Source of the DNA: Opitutia bacterium
GTDB taxonomy: Bacteria > Verrucomicrobiota > Verrucomicrobiia > Opitutales > Coraliomargaritaceae
Assembly (NCBI GenBank): GCA_029252625.1
Contig: JAQXBA010000128.1
Span: forward strand, 1 to 39,766
Reading direction: 5' to 3'
Length of the DNA stretch: 39,766 nucleotides
Part shown: positions 1 through 7,843 of the stretch, one piece after another
Position numbering within the stretch: position 1 is the stretch's first letter
How the letters are laid out: each line of letters starts with the position of its first letter
Translations under genes and position numbers: made by a program
The notes under the pieces: model-generated
The model's database searches: none
What the model was told of the DNA's origin: nothing
Seen by the model: the letters and a program-made list of their open reading frames with translations, nothing else

Positions 1-1119
1 CCGGTGGTCACACCGCCGGTGACAGATGGCTTACTTAGTAGCTCTGAGTGGCAGAATAGCCGCATCGAGTTACAGTCCGGGCAATTTAGTGCGGAATATG
101 ACGTGGTGCCGAACGTATCCAATATGAATGGTACCACGGGCCTTTCATTCGGTAATGCTGCAACCTGGGATGATTTGGCAGTGATCGTCGGCTTTAGTGA
201 AGCGGGGGAATTAAATGTACGAAATGGCGGGGTCTATACCGCAGATACTGTAGTACCGTACAGCGCCGGAACTAGTTACCACTTTAGAATCGTCGGAGAT
301 ATCGCTGCGCATACCTATAGCGTCTATGTCACCGAAGGCGCTGGCACCGAGATTCAATTAGCCAACAATTATGCCTTCCGCAACAGCCAGGCCGCTGTCT
401 CCAGTCTGGATACTCTGGCGCTCGTCGCGGTCACCGGCAGCCATACCGTGTCTAATTTTACGATTAGTGCAGCTGTCGCGGAGGATACCATCTCACCGAG
501 TGTGCCGGTTGGATTAAGCGCCAGCGCAGTATCCACCACGCAGATCAATCTGACTTGGACCGCATCCAGTGATGCGGTTGGGGTCGCGGGCTATACAATA
601 TATCGAGAGGGGGTCGAGATCGGCAGCCCTGATACTACTAGCTATAGCGATGTCGGGCTGAGTGCCTCCAGTAGTTATACATACAGTCTAGCAGCCTATG
701 ATGCTGCCGGTAACTACAGCAGTCAGTCTGCGCTCGTCACTGCGACCACAGCGCCAGAGGTCGATACCGACAACCTGCCAGATGCATGGGAGATCCAATA
801 TTTTGGCGGCATCAACGCAGTCAACGGCGGCGAGGCGGACGACTTCGATGGCGACGGGATTAGTAATTATGACGAGTGGCTGGCTGGAACCGATCCCAGC
901 AATGCAACTGATTTGTTGGAGCTGAAGCCAGTTTTCGGGGTGTCCTGGACGAGCGTACGCGACCGTTCCTATGAGATTGATTACAGTGATAATAATTGGA
1001 AAACATTCATCACCAGCGAAACCTTGCTTGGGGGAGGGGGACCGATGGTCTGGATCGATCCGAGCGATGGAAACCTTATTCACCAACGGCAATATCGTGT
1101 CCAAATAGTGACACAGTAA
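1..1119 (+). CDS. Exported/surface protein with FN3 and calcium-type repeat, 5' partial
   Basis: The reading frame is open to the window edge. The first possible start is GTG at 4, but no signal peptide follows it, so this is probably the C-terminal part of a longer protein. Counting from that GTG (371 residues): residues about 15-155 are Ser/Thr/Gly-rich beta-strand sequence of the concanavalin/LamG-like kind. Residues 164-249 form a fibronectin type III domain (SVPVGLSAS..., LTWTAS, GYTIYREG, DAAGNYS). Residues 255-300 carry the 'LPDAWEIQYFGG' plus 'DFDGDGISNYDEWLAGTDP' module common at the C-termini of verrucomicrobial exoproteins, a thrombospondin-3/EF-hand-like Ca-binding pattern. It ends in YRVQIVTQ. 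The role is probably extracellular binding or adhesion; no catalytic domain is visible in the part present. The next exported gene starts 18 bp downstream, so co-transcription is likely. Confidence 0.75.
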   Translation, partial: PVVTPPVTDGLLSSSEWQNSRIELQSGQFSAEYDVVPNVSNMNGTTGLSFGNAATWDDLAVIVGFSEAGELNVRNGGVYTADTVVPYSAGTSYHFRIVGDIAAHTYSVYVTEGAGTEIQLANNYAFRNSQAAVSSLDTLALVAVTGSHTVSNFTISAAVAEDTISPSVPVGLSASAVSTTQINLTWTASSDAVGVAGYTIYREGVEIGSPDTTSYSDVGLSASSSYTYSLAAYDAAGNYSSQSALVTATTAPEVDTDNLPDAWEIQYFGGINAVNGGEADDFDGDGISNYDEWLAGTDPSNATDLLELKPVFGVSWTSVRDRSYEIDYSDNNWKTFITSETLLGGGGPMVWIDPSDGNLIHQRQYRVQIVTQ

Positions 1120-1137
1120 CAGCAGACTTCTTAAAAA

Positions 1138-2133
1138 ATGATATATAAAATTACAGTTCTTTGCCTGCTGACACTCAGCTCAACTTTTAGCACTCAGAGT
1201 AGTGCTCGTGTGGAGCTGGGGCGAGTCGGGAGTCATCAAGTGCGGATCTCAGATCCCAGCACTCGCTCGCAATTAGTCAGTGTGCCTTTCCTTAAGTCGC
1301 CGATTTCACGGGGCCGATTGGACGGTATCGATGCATCTAATTTCCAAGATGCGCAAGGGGCGTTTGCGGGAGTTGATAATCAGTTTACTTATATTCTACG
1401 GGTGGCCGACGGCAGCGCTGCCGGCGCTTGGTTTTTTTTGGGTGCAGCGAGTGCCAACGGCACCTCGGTTGAAGTGCTGGATGATGGTTTTGCTGGCATG
1501 TTGAGTGATCTGCAGGGCAACGAATCATTTTCCGTCCATGCACTCTACACAATCAATGAACTCTTCCCTGAAGATGGTATCTTTCTACCTGCGGGTGATA
1601 TTGATTTCAACGCAATGCAGCTTCACTTCTACGATGGCCGGGAGTTTAAGAAATTCTGGCTATCAAACTCGACGATAACGGAGCATGTTGGATGGACCAC
1701 TGCCGAAGGCGGCGAACTTGCTTACGCTGGCGAGACTGCGATCCTGCCAAGGACTAGCTTTTTGGTCCTTGATCCAAGGCCTAGTGCCAGCGTGAATATC
1801 CGAATTCAAGGTAATATTTTGGATACGCCGCTTAATGTACCGATGTATCCTGGTTACAACTTCGTTTCTTCTAACTACAACAAGCGCTTCGACGGCAATG
1901 ATGTGCGGATGCTAGACGATATGGGGCTCAAGGAGAGCGGTTTCAAGCCCAGTCTGATTCCGGGGCAGGGCGATCAAGTGTTCGCATATAATGCCGAAAC
2001 CAGCCGGTTTGGTCAGAGCTTTTATCTCGATGCGACCACTGGCGGATTTAATGCACCTTCAGATTTCCGACCGGGCGCTGGCTTTATTGTCTTCAATTCA
2101 GGCGAAGCGTACTTGTGGAGTCCTATCAGGTAG
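1138..2133 (+). CDS. Exported protein, possibly TIGR02597-like
   Basis: A 331-residue protein. The N-terminus is a clear Sec signal peptide (Lys4, hydrophobic core ITVLCLLTLSSTFS, cleavage probably around residue 23, before RVELG). The mature part is beta-rich and Gly/Asp-rich with no recognisable catalytic motif. The C-terminal third (PMYPGYNFVSSNY ... FRPGAGFIVFNSGEAYLW) resembles the verrucomicrobial paralogue family TIGR02597 as I remember it; this is tentative and needs an HMM match. There is no Shine-Dalgarno before the ATG, only the A-rich ttaaaaaATG. It lies between two other exported proteins on the same strand with short gaps (18 and 43 bp), which suggests one secreted-protein operon. 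Confidence 0.7.
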   Translation: MIYKITVLCLLTLSSTFSTQSSARVELGRVGSHQVRISDPSTRSQLVSVPFLKSPISRGRLDGIDASNFQDAQGAFAGVDNQFTYILRVADGSAAGAWFFLGAASANGTSVEVLDDGFAGMLSDLQGNESFSVHALYTINELFPEDGIFLPAGDIDFNAMQLHFYDGREFKKFWLSNSTITEHVGWTTAEGGELAYAGETAILPRTSFLVLDPRPSASVNIRIQGNILDTPLNVPMYPGYNFVSSNYNKRFDGNDVRMLDDMGLKESGFKPSLIPGQGDQVFAYNAETSRFGQSFYLDATTGGFNAPSDFRPGAGFIVFNSGEAYLWSPIR

Positions 2134-2176
2134 GTACCTATGTATACAACAGATACTATTTAACAAAATTATAAAT

Positions 2177-3214
2177 ATGAAAAGAAATATACTCATTCTA
2201 TTTTTGGCATTTTACTCCGTGGTCGCTTATGCGAATCTAGATTGGGGCGGTGGGCAAACTAACTTTATCAGTGAATCAGGCCTAGCGCTGGATCGTGATT
2301 CTGGTTACGCGGTGCTGATCTCTGTGCGTGCCGGGCAGTTAATCGATTTTGAGACCTTTGTCGCAGATGCGCCGATCGATCTCGTCACACCTGGTGCTAT
2401 TTTGAGTGAAGGCATGAGTGTGAATTACGTCCTTGCTGCGAGTCGTGAATTTTACTCGGGCTACCTTCTCAATAGTGCGATCCCTGACCTGTTGCTAGAT
2501 GAACAACAATTGCTCGGTGTCGCCCCTGGAGAGGATTTGTATGTGATCGTTTGGGATGCAAATACCTTTGCGGATGGCTTGCCGACTGATGATAGTTATT
2601 TCACCGTCCTGCCACTCTATCTGGAGGGCAATAGTAATAGTCTGCAGGCACAGACTTCCAGTGGTGTGGTTTCGTTTTTCTCGGATCTGGTCTATCCAGA
2701 TCAACTTCTACAGTCACAGGGTCTGCAGTTGCTGGCTCACTACGCGGGCTTTAATACCTATTCAAATTTCGCAGGATGGGCTGAATCGAGTTACTCTATT
2801 GCCGATGGATCTGTCGAAGCGGTTAAATATGATGATTCGAATGGCAACGGTCGCAGTAATTTGGAGGAGTATGCGTTCGCGGTACCACCGACAATGAATC
2901 GTAGCTATAATGCCAGTTCTGGCGAGGCGGGCAGCGCAGGTGTTCCGATTCTTTATCAAGCCGAACTGTATGTTCAACTACGAGCAAGTGATCCACTGCT
3001 GGCTTATTCGTTAGAGATTTCGAATGATTTGAAAGCTTGGAAGCGCTGTGCGTTGGCATTTTTTAATAACCAGTGGTCCTGTGCAGATGAGGCGCTTGAG
3101 GTCACTTCATCGGTCTACCAAGGAAAAGGCGTTTGGTCGATCGCGGTGGTTAACCATCAGGCAGTTCAAAGCGCTTCATTCTTTAGGTTTTCGGTCCTCG
3201 ACAGCCAGATCTGA
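2177..3214 (+). CDS. Exported protein with EF-hand-like repeat
   Basis: A 345-residue protein. The frame is open further upstream to 1991, but the ATG at 2177 is chosen because it begins a textbook signal peptide (MKRNILILFLAFYSVVAYA, cleavage near residue 19-20) and lies just beyond the preceding gene. The body is beta-rich and unrecognised. Around residues 219-233 there is a DDSNGNGRSNLEEYAF segment, a DxNxNGxxNxxEY calcium-binding pattern matching the DGDG...N..E module in the first protein of the cluster. The last about 80 residues (VQLRASDPLLAYSLEISNDLKAW ... FRFSVLDSQI) look like the C-terminal 'measured value' domain that ends many verrucomicrobial exoproteins. Function unknown; probably cell-surface or extracellular. 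Confidence 0.7.
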   Translation: MKRNILILFLAFYSVVAYANLDWGGGQTNFISESGLALDRDSGYAVLISVRAGQLIDFETFVADAPIDLVTPGAILSEGMSVNYVLAASREFYSGYLLNSAIPDLLLDEQQLLGVAPGEDLYVIVWDANTFADGLPTDDSYFTVLPLYLEGNSNSLQAQTSSGVVSFFSDLVYPDQLLQSQGLQLLAHYAGFNTYSNFAGWAESSYSIADGSVEAVKYDDSNGNGRSNLEEYAFAVPPTMNRSYNASSGEAGSAGVPILYQAELYVQLRASDPLLAYSLEISNDLKAWKRCALAFFNNQWSCADEALEVTSSVYQGKGVWSIAVVNHQAVQSASFFRFSVLDSQI

Positions 3215-3415
3215 TCGTGCATCAGGCATGCGCACACCGCCATTGCCTGCATCATCGAATAAGGGTTCACCTCGCTTAAGCAAATTGCGTAGGGTCACCC
3301 GCATGCGATCACTAGGTCGCAGCTTCAGCGCAAACTCGGTGGATCAGTGCGCCGTAACCCACTTAGCGGAGCCGTCTGTGTTTCTCGGATTATAATCGTT
3401 GCACGCTCACTAAAT
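3176..3415 (-). pseudogene. Possible gene remnant on the minus strand
   Basis: Reading the minus strand, 3304 down to 3176 gives a 42-codon frame from an ATG (MRVTLRNLLKRGEPLF ... DLAVEDRKPKE, stop TGA) with balanced, protein-like composition. The frame continues upstream as STEFALKLRPSDR to a stop, and a second frame just upstream (ERATIIIRETQTAPLSG) reads as if it joins after a one-base shift near 3338. It overlaps the 3' end of the exported-protein gene on the other strand. I do not recognise a family. It may be a decayed gene, a short real gene or chance. Confidence 0.22.
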
Positions 3416-3732
3416 TATTGCAGTCAACGACTTAGGTCGAATTTAAGCGTTTTGCGCGGCATCGCCAGACAGTCTCGATGGTGTCGTATAAAGGCAATTT
3501 TGCCGTCGTTGCAAAATTATGCCGTAATATTGATCCGGTTGCTTGTGTATCTCAGCCGTTCAAATTATCTGTTATTAACATCTGTTAATAACGTGTTTAT
3601 AAGTAGAAAATTTATTAAGGGATTATGTGAATGTGCCGATGCGCTGTTAATCGACATGGTGTTAGCTGTGCGTCGAATAATTGTCTAATTTGGCACTGCC
3701 TCTCGATCCCTCCAAACCTTTAGAACTGTGTC
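3215..3732. other. Gene-poor gap before the glycosyltransferase gene
   Basis: About 520 bp with no convincing intact gene on either strand. Plus-strand frames in it have no signal peptide, domain or plausible composition. It holds the possible minus-strand remnant at 3176-3415 and the perfect palindrome at 3571-3592. The stretch 3530-3640 is noticeably A/T-rich, as expected of a promoter region for the gene starting at 3733. I could not pick a convincing -35/-10 pair. Confidence 0.5.
3571..3592. promoter_or_regulatory. Perfect 9-bp palindrome, candidate operator
   Basis: GTTATTAAC (3571-3579), a 4-base spacer ATCT, then GTTAATAAC (3584-3592), a perfect inverted repeat in A/T-rich DNA 140 bp upstream of the wbaP-like gene. 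There is no G/C core and no following T-run, so it does not look like a terminator. A dimeric repressor site is a reasonable guess. Confidence 0.35.
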
Positions 3733-5196
3733 ATGAGTATAGCAATCGAGAGTAAAATCGATATCGCGCCGTCTGGATGTTATTTTAAAACTAAGCTCAG
3801 GGTTGGCTTTACCTACTTCAGTCATTATGCGTCGAATGCTGTCGTGTTACTGGCAGCGGATGTCGTCGGCCTGCTCCTAGCGTTTGAGCTAGCTGCCTCT
3901 ACTCGCTTACTGCTGTTTGGCAACCCGATGAGCCCGGTATGGCTCTTGTGGCTCATAGTTGCTTGGGCGATGGGTGCCTTTGCCTGGGGCCTATTGCCGG
4001 CATGGGGCCTATCTTCGGTGGAATGCTTGCGGCGCCAAGTCTGTTTGACTACCATCGTCTTTTGTGGTGTTTCAGTCGCGCTCTTCTTGACGCAGACTGG
4101 CATCGAAACGAGTCGTTTCACTATCTGCTGTGCCTTCCTGCTCGCAGTTCCGCTGATCCCATGCATGCGTATGCTGGCGAAGCGGATACTTATACGCTGG
4201 CAGCTTTGGGGGATTCCAGTCGCGATTTATGGGGGAGGTGTGGTGGGCCGCAGTATCATTCAAAGTCTTAAGGAAGAACCGGGGCAAGGCTATTTCCCCG
4301 TGTGTATTTTTGACGACAATCCCGCTCTGATGGATTGCGCTATTGAAGGTGTGCCGATTCGTGGGACGACAGATTCCATCGTTCAGGATGTGCCGCTGGC
4401 CATTCTCGCGATTACTGAAATCGAGGGCGAACGTATCGTTGAGATGGTCGAAGGTTCTTTATCGAGCTACCTCAAGGTGATGATTATTCCAAATTTGGTC
4501 TTCTTACCTTCGCTATGGGTGAATTCACGAGATCTCAGTGGCACTCCAAGCTTGGAATTATCCAATAATTTATTAGATCCAGGCAAGTGCGTGGTAAAGC
4601 GGGCCTTTGAGTATGGCCTCACTGTGCTGACCTTGCCGCTGTGGGCGCCACTCTGTGCGTTGGTGGGCGGCTTAATTTGGCTGAGTGATCGTGAAAATCC
4701 AATTTTCAAGCAGCAACGAGTCGGGCAAGACGGGCGCATTTTTAATACTTGGAAATTCCGCACAATGGTGCCCGACGCGGAAGCGGTGTTGGCACAAAAG
4801 TTGCAGGAGGATGCCGCGCTTCGCGCCGAATGGGCGCATGACTGCAAGTTAAGTCATGATCCTCGGATCACTAAGCTTGGCACATTCTTGCGCCGTAGTT
4901 CATTGGATGAAATTCCGCAATTAGTGAACGTTTTGCGTGGCGATATGTCTTTGATTGGTCCACGGCCATTACCGAATTATCATCACGAGCAGCTGCCACC
5001 ATCAGTCAGAAAGTTGCGTGAGCGTGTTCGACCAGGCATGACAGGACTTTGGCAAGTCTCTGGACGCAGTGAAGTTGGCAGCGATGGCATGGTTCGTTGG
5101 GATCCTTATTATGTGCATAATTGGTCGTTATGGCTCGATATCGTGATCCTCGTTCGAACCGTCCGAGTGGTCATACGCGGGAGCGGTGCACGCTAA
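3733..5196 (+). CDS. WbaP-like undecaprenyl-phosphate sugar phosphotransferase
   Basis: A 487-residue inner-membrane enzyme that would start a surface glycan by moving a sugar-1-phosphate from a UDP-sugar to undecaprenyl phosphate. Four hydrophobic segments (about 35-55, 68-90, 104-122, 128-145) precede a nucleotide-binding-like domain (IYGGGVVGRS, 165-173; DDNP, 194-197). The C-terminal bacterial sugar transferase domain begins with a membrane helix (about 291-317) and carries FKQQRVGQDGRIF, KFRTM (341-345), the Asp392-Glu393 pair in SSLDEIPQL, DMSLIGPRP (404-412) and RPGMTGLWQVSGR. Length and order match the WbaP/PssY type of polyprenol phosphate transferase. The sugar (galactose or another hexose) cannot be read from sequence. 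It stands alone; no other glycan genes are nearby. Confidence 0.9.
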   Translation: MSIAIESKIDIAPSGCYFKTKLRVGFTYFSHYASNAVVLLAADVVGLLLAFELAASTRLLLFGNPMSPVWLLWLIVAWAMGAFAWGLLPAWGLSSVECLRRQVCLTTIVFCGVSVALFLTQTGIETSRFTICCAFLLAVPLIPCMRMLAKRILIRWQLWGIPVAIYGGGVVGRSIIQSLKEEPGQGYFPVCIFDDNPALMDCAIEGVPIRGTTDSIVQDVPLAILAITEIEGERIVEMVEGSLSSYLKVMIIPNLVFLPSLWVNSRDLSGTPSLELSNNLLDPGKCVVKRAFEYGLTVLTLPLWAPLCALVGGLIWLSDRENPIFKQQRVGQDGRIFNTWKFRTMVPDAEAVLAQKLQEDAALRAEWAHDCKLSHDPRITKLGTFLRRSSLDEIPQLVNVLRGDMSLIGPRPLPNYHHEQLPPSVRKLRERVRPGMTGLWQVSGRSEVGSDGMVRWDPYYVHNWSLWLDIVILVRTVRVVIRGSGAR

Positions 5197-5294
5197 TTCA
5201 ATGAACAGCGATTGAGTCGTCGCTCAGCCAATTAGATTAAAATTGTCCTGACTTGCCGCTTGTATTTTTTGGCAGCCTAAAGTGATCTAAGCGA

Positions 5295-6710
5295 ATGCGG
5301 ATTTATTTTATGGGCATTTGCGGCACGGCGATGGGTAATGCAGCGTTGTTGGTGCGTGAGCAGGGCCACGAGGTGTGCGGTGCGGACACTGGCGTGTATC
5401 CTCCGATGTCGGAGGTCTTGGCAGATGCAGGAATCGAATTGTTTGATGGCTACGATGTCGAACGACTCGCGGCGCTGAAGCCAGATCGTGTGGTCGTCGG
5501 TAATGCGATGAGTCGCGGTAATGTCGAGGTAGAATGGTTGCTGAATCAATCCGAGGTCACGTTTATTTCACTCCCACAGTTGCTGCATGATACGGTGTTG
5601 CTCGGGCGTCGGCCAGTGGTGATTGCGGGTACGCATGGTAAGACCACTACGTCGACGATCACGACTTTTCTACTCGACAATGCTGGCGCCGAACCGGGCT
5701 GGTTAATCGGTGGTGTGCCGCGTGATTTACCCAGTGGCGCGAAACTTGGCAGTGGTGAGGCGTTTGTTATCGAGGGAGATGAATATGATACGGCCTTTTT
5801 TGACAAGCGCAGTAAATTTATCCACTACCGGCCGCAGCTTGCCGTACTGAATAATTTGGAATTCGATCACGCAGATATTTTTCGAGATTTGCAAGATGTG
5901 CAGCGCACCTTTCGGCATTTTTTACGGATCATACCGAGCCAAGGCTGTGCGATCGTGAATGGTGACGATGCCAACATAACAGCGCTGTTACCCGCACCGT
6001 GGACGCAGGTAGTTCGTGTCGGCACTGGCGAGATGAATGATCTGGTGATCGCAAATTTTAGAGATGCTGCGCAGGGCGCTACGTTTGACTTGATTTGGCA
6101 AGGAGAGCAGTGGACACGAGTGAGCTGGTCAATGCATGGCTTGTTCAATGCGCGTAATGCCGCGATGGCTGCGCTGGCTGCGGCGTTTTGCTGCGGCCAT
6201 GCCTCGCCGTTGCAGTTTGATCTAGGGGCGCTGGCACGCTTCCGCGGAGTGAAACGGCGACAAGATGTGTTGCACGAGTGTGCCAAGTGGACGGTGCTCG
6301 AAGACTTTGCGCATCATCCTACTGCGATCTCTGGGGCTATGGAGGGTCTGCGGGCGGCGTATCCGGATCGCAAGCTATGTGTGAGTTTTGAGCCGCGCAG
6401 TAATACTGCGCGCACATCACTCTTTCAGCAGGCGTTTACTGAGGCGCTGTCGGGAGCGGACCGTGTCTATCTCGGGGCAGTACACCGCGCCGATTCGTTG
6501 CCGGCGAACGAGCGTTTGGATACCGAGCGCATGGTGGATAGCCTATCTACGGAGAGCTCTGTGGCGATGGCTTTTGCCGACAATGATGCGTTGTTTGAGC
6601 AAATTCAGGCAGACAGTACGGCCGCTGAGGGCTGGGTGTTTGTATTTTTCACTAACGGAGCGTTCGACGGAGTGCCCCAGCGAACCGCGAAGTTGCTTGC
6701 TTCTAAGTAG
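5295..6710 (+). CDS. mpl: UDP-MurNAc:L-Ala-gamma-D-Glu-meso-DAP ligase
   Basis: A 471-residue cytoplasmic Mur ligase that recycles peptidoglycan by joining the released tripeptide L-Ala-gamma-D-Glu-meso-DAP to UDP-MurNAc with ATP. The N-terminal Rossmann domain starts MRIYFMGICGTAMGNAALL, characteristic of Mpl rather than MurC. The P-loop GTHGKTT is at residues 112-118. The central domain has EGDEYDTAFFDKRSKF and LNNLEFDHADIF, both Mpl signatures. The C-terminal domain has DFAHHPTAI and FEPRSNTARTS. Start ATG is directly followed by the nucleotide-binding motif, so no longer start is plausible. It is a single gene in its own strand block, converging on trxA. Confidence 0.93.
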   Translation: MRIYFMGICGTAMGNAALLVREQGHEVCGADTGVYPPMSEVLADAGIELFDGYDVERLAALKPDRVVVGNAMSRGNVEVEWLLNQSEVTFISLPQLLHDTVLLGRRPVVIAGTHGKTTTSTITTFLLDNAGAEPGWLIGGVPRDLPSGAKLGSGEAFVIEGDEYDTAFFDKRSKFIHYRPQLAVLNNLEFDHADIFRDLQDVQRTFRHFLRIIPSQGCAIVNGDDANITALLPAPWTQVVRVGTGEMNDLVIANFRDAAQGATFDLIWQGEQWTRVSWSMHGLFNARNAAMAALAAAFCCGHASPLQFDLGALARFRGVKRRQDVLHECAKWTVLEDFAHHPTAISGAMEGLRAAYPDRKLCVSFEPRSNTARTSLFQQAFTEALSGADRVYLGAVHRADSLPANERLDTERMVDSLSTESSVAMAFADNDALFEQIQADSTAAEGWVFVFFTNGAFDGVPQRTAKLLASK

Positions 6711-6792
6711 TGAATGTGCGCGGTCGGTTGATCCAAAAAATGCACCTTACCTGTTAGTCAGATGCATTCCGAACTGAGTGGGCTTCGATCGT

Positions 6793-7107
6793 CTAAGAGA
6801 TCTTCGCCTTCAGGTCGGCTCCGGAAGTGAGTCCGACGATGGTGTCGGCAACTGCACCGTTCTTAAAGATTAGGATTGTTGGGATCGCGCGGATTTCGAA
6901 TTTACCTGCAATCTCGCTGTTGTCGTCGACGTTAACCTTGCAGATTTTGACTGCATCGCCGAGTTCGACTGCGAGTTCTTCAAGGATCGGTGCAATCGCT
7001 TTACAAGGCCCGCACCATGGAGCCCAGAAGTCGACGACGACGGGGACTGATGCACTTATTGCAGTATCAAAGTTGCTGCTATTGAGTTCAGTGATGTTTT
7101 CAGACAT
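6793..7107 (-). CDS. trxA: Thioredoxin
   Basis: A 104-residue cytoplasmic disulfide reductase of usual length. Active site WCGPCK at residues 31-36 (Cys32, Cys35), preceded by VVDFWAP, and the cis-proline loop IRAIPT with Pro76. All the standard thioredoxin-fold strands are visible. The gene lies 18 bp after the Ala/Pro-rich membrane protein gene and is the last in the minus-strand series lptD-scpA-(81 aa)-(140 aa)-trxA. No Shine-Dalgarno; the leader is A/T-rich. Confidence 0.96.
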   Translation of the reverse strand: MSENITELNSSNFDTAISASVPVVVDFWAPWCGPCKAIAPILEELAVELGDAVKICKVNVDDNSEIAGKFEIRAIPTILIFKNGAVADTIVGLTSGADLKAKIS

Positions 7108-7125
7108 AAGATATTAATTTTGAAT

Positions 7126-7548
7126 TTAGTTTAAGAAAGGAGAGAGGTCTTGTAGAAGCAAGACGGTAAATGCGATGGCTACTGCGGCTGCGATGGCATC
7201 GATGATCAGTATTGGCACGCTGATGGATGCTTCTTCTGTTGGAGCGGCGGAGGGGCGCGCGATAGAGCTAGCGGTAGCTGGAGTCGGAGCCGCAGCTGCA
7301 CGTGGTGCAACGGGTGCCGCTGCACGTGGCGCAACGGGTGCCGCGGCGTGTGGTGCTGCGGGCTTGGCCGCTGGCGGCGAGGCGAGCTTAAGTGCTGGTT
7401 GTGCTGGGGTTTGAGGTGACGTTTCGATCGAATCCGTATCGGCGCCCGCGGCCTCTGCTTTCGCGGCTAATTCTGTGGCGGCAGTGGCTTCGGCGGACGG
7501 GACTTCGTCGTTCGAGTTTTGAAAAGGATTTTTGGGTTGTTCGCTCAT
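7126..7548 (-). CDS. Ala/Pro-rich protein with C-terminal membrane anchor
   Basis: A 140-residue protein with no known domain. Residues 1-50 are acidic and Ala/Glu-rich. Residues about 50-100 are a low-complexity Ala/Pro linker with repeats of the APVAPRAA type, encoded by a 24-bp tandem DNA repeat. Residues about 107-131 (ISVPILIIDAIAAAVAIAFTVLLL) form a single membrane helix followed by QDLSPFLN. The lack of a signal peptide and the terminal helix suggest a tail-anchored inner-membrane protein with the linker in the cytoplasm. Function unknown; it sits between the ScpA group and trxA. The matching Gly/Ala-rich frame on the plus strand is an artefact of the repeat. Confidence 0.7.
   Translation of the reverse strand: MSEQPKNPFQNSNDEVPSAEATAATELAAKAEAAGADTDSIETSPQTPAQPALKLASPPAAKPAAPHAAAPVAPRAAAPVAPRAAAAPTPATASSIARPSAAPTEEASISVPILIIDAIAAAVAIAFTVLLLQDLSPFLN
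7298..7369. repeat. 24-bp tandem repeat within the Ala/Pro linker
   Basis: Units 7298-7321 and 7322-7345 differ at only two positions (gcacgtggtgcaacgggtgc... and gcacgtggcgcaacgggtgc...). A degenerate third unit follows from 7346. The in-frame 24-base period adds or removes eight residues (PVAPRAAA-type), so length variation would not disrupt the gene. Confidence 0.7.
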
Positions 7549-7596
7549 AAAATAGTCGTCGAAATTAGTTGTGTTCGGGGCAAGCTGTCAAGCGGC

Positions 7597-7842
7597 TCAT
7601 TTGCTTGGGGTGTTTTTGTGGATGATTTCGGCGAGTTCTTGTTGCCCGATTTGGTCGAGCGTCTTGACGCGTTGATCCAGAGTTTCGAAGGTTTTAATGA
7701 CGGTTTCGGTCATGCGCTCGTGGGTCTCACTAGAGCCGCCTACGATCGCAAAGCGATCTGCTTGGGTGATCCGTTTGTGTCCGTCAGTGTTGTCTAAACC
7801 GACTCCGATTAGGTGGGCAGACTGTTTCATTTTACGCGGCAT
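7597..7842 (-). CDS. Small protein of unknown function after scpA
   Basis: An 81-residue protein starting at the ATG whose first base lies one nucleotide beyond the scpA stop; a longer frame exists but would overlap scpA. It begins MPRKMKQSAHLIGVGLDN and contains DGHKRITQADRFAIVGGSSETHERM, then a predicted helix (TETVIKTFETLDQRVKTLDQIGQQELAEII). No membrane segment, signal peptide or metal motif. The tight coupling to scpA suggests translation together with it. ScpB would be the expected partner, but this protein is far too short and dissimilar. I do not recognise a family. Confidence 0.65.
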   Translation of the reverse strand: MPRKMKQSAHLIGVGLDNTDGHKRITQADRFAIVGGSSETHERMTETVIKTFETLDQRVKTLDQIGQQELAEIIHKNTPSK

Positions 7843-7843
7843 T

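Noticed and set aside
3347-3688. 113-codon plus-strand frame before the WbaP-like gene
   Set aside because: Ser/Arg/Val-rich and featureless, and it crosses the palindrome and the A/T-rich promoter-like region.
6711-6792. AATGCA...TGCATT inverted repeat between mpl and trxA as a terminator
   Set aside because: Only six base pairs with a long loop and no T-run, so too weak to call.
7298-7369. Tandem repeat as a CRISPR or VNTR regulatory array
   Set aside because: The units are contiguous without spacers and in frame inside a coding linker, so it is a protein-coding repeat.
7175-7414. Gly/Ala-rich plus-strand frame
   Set aside because: A shadow of the 24-bp repeat in the Ala/Pro-rich gene on the minus strand.
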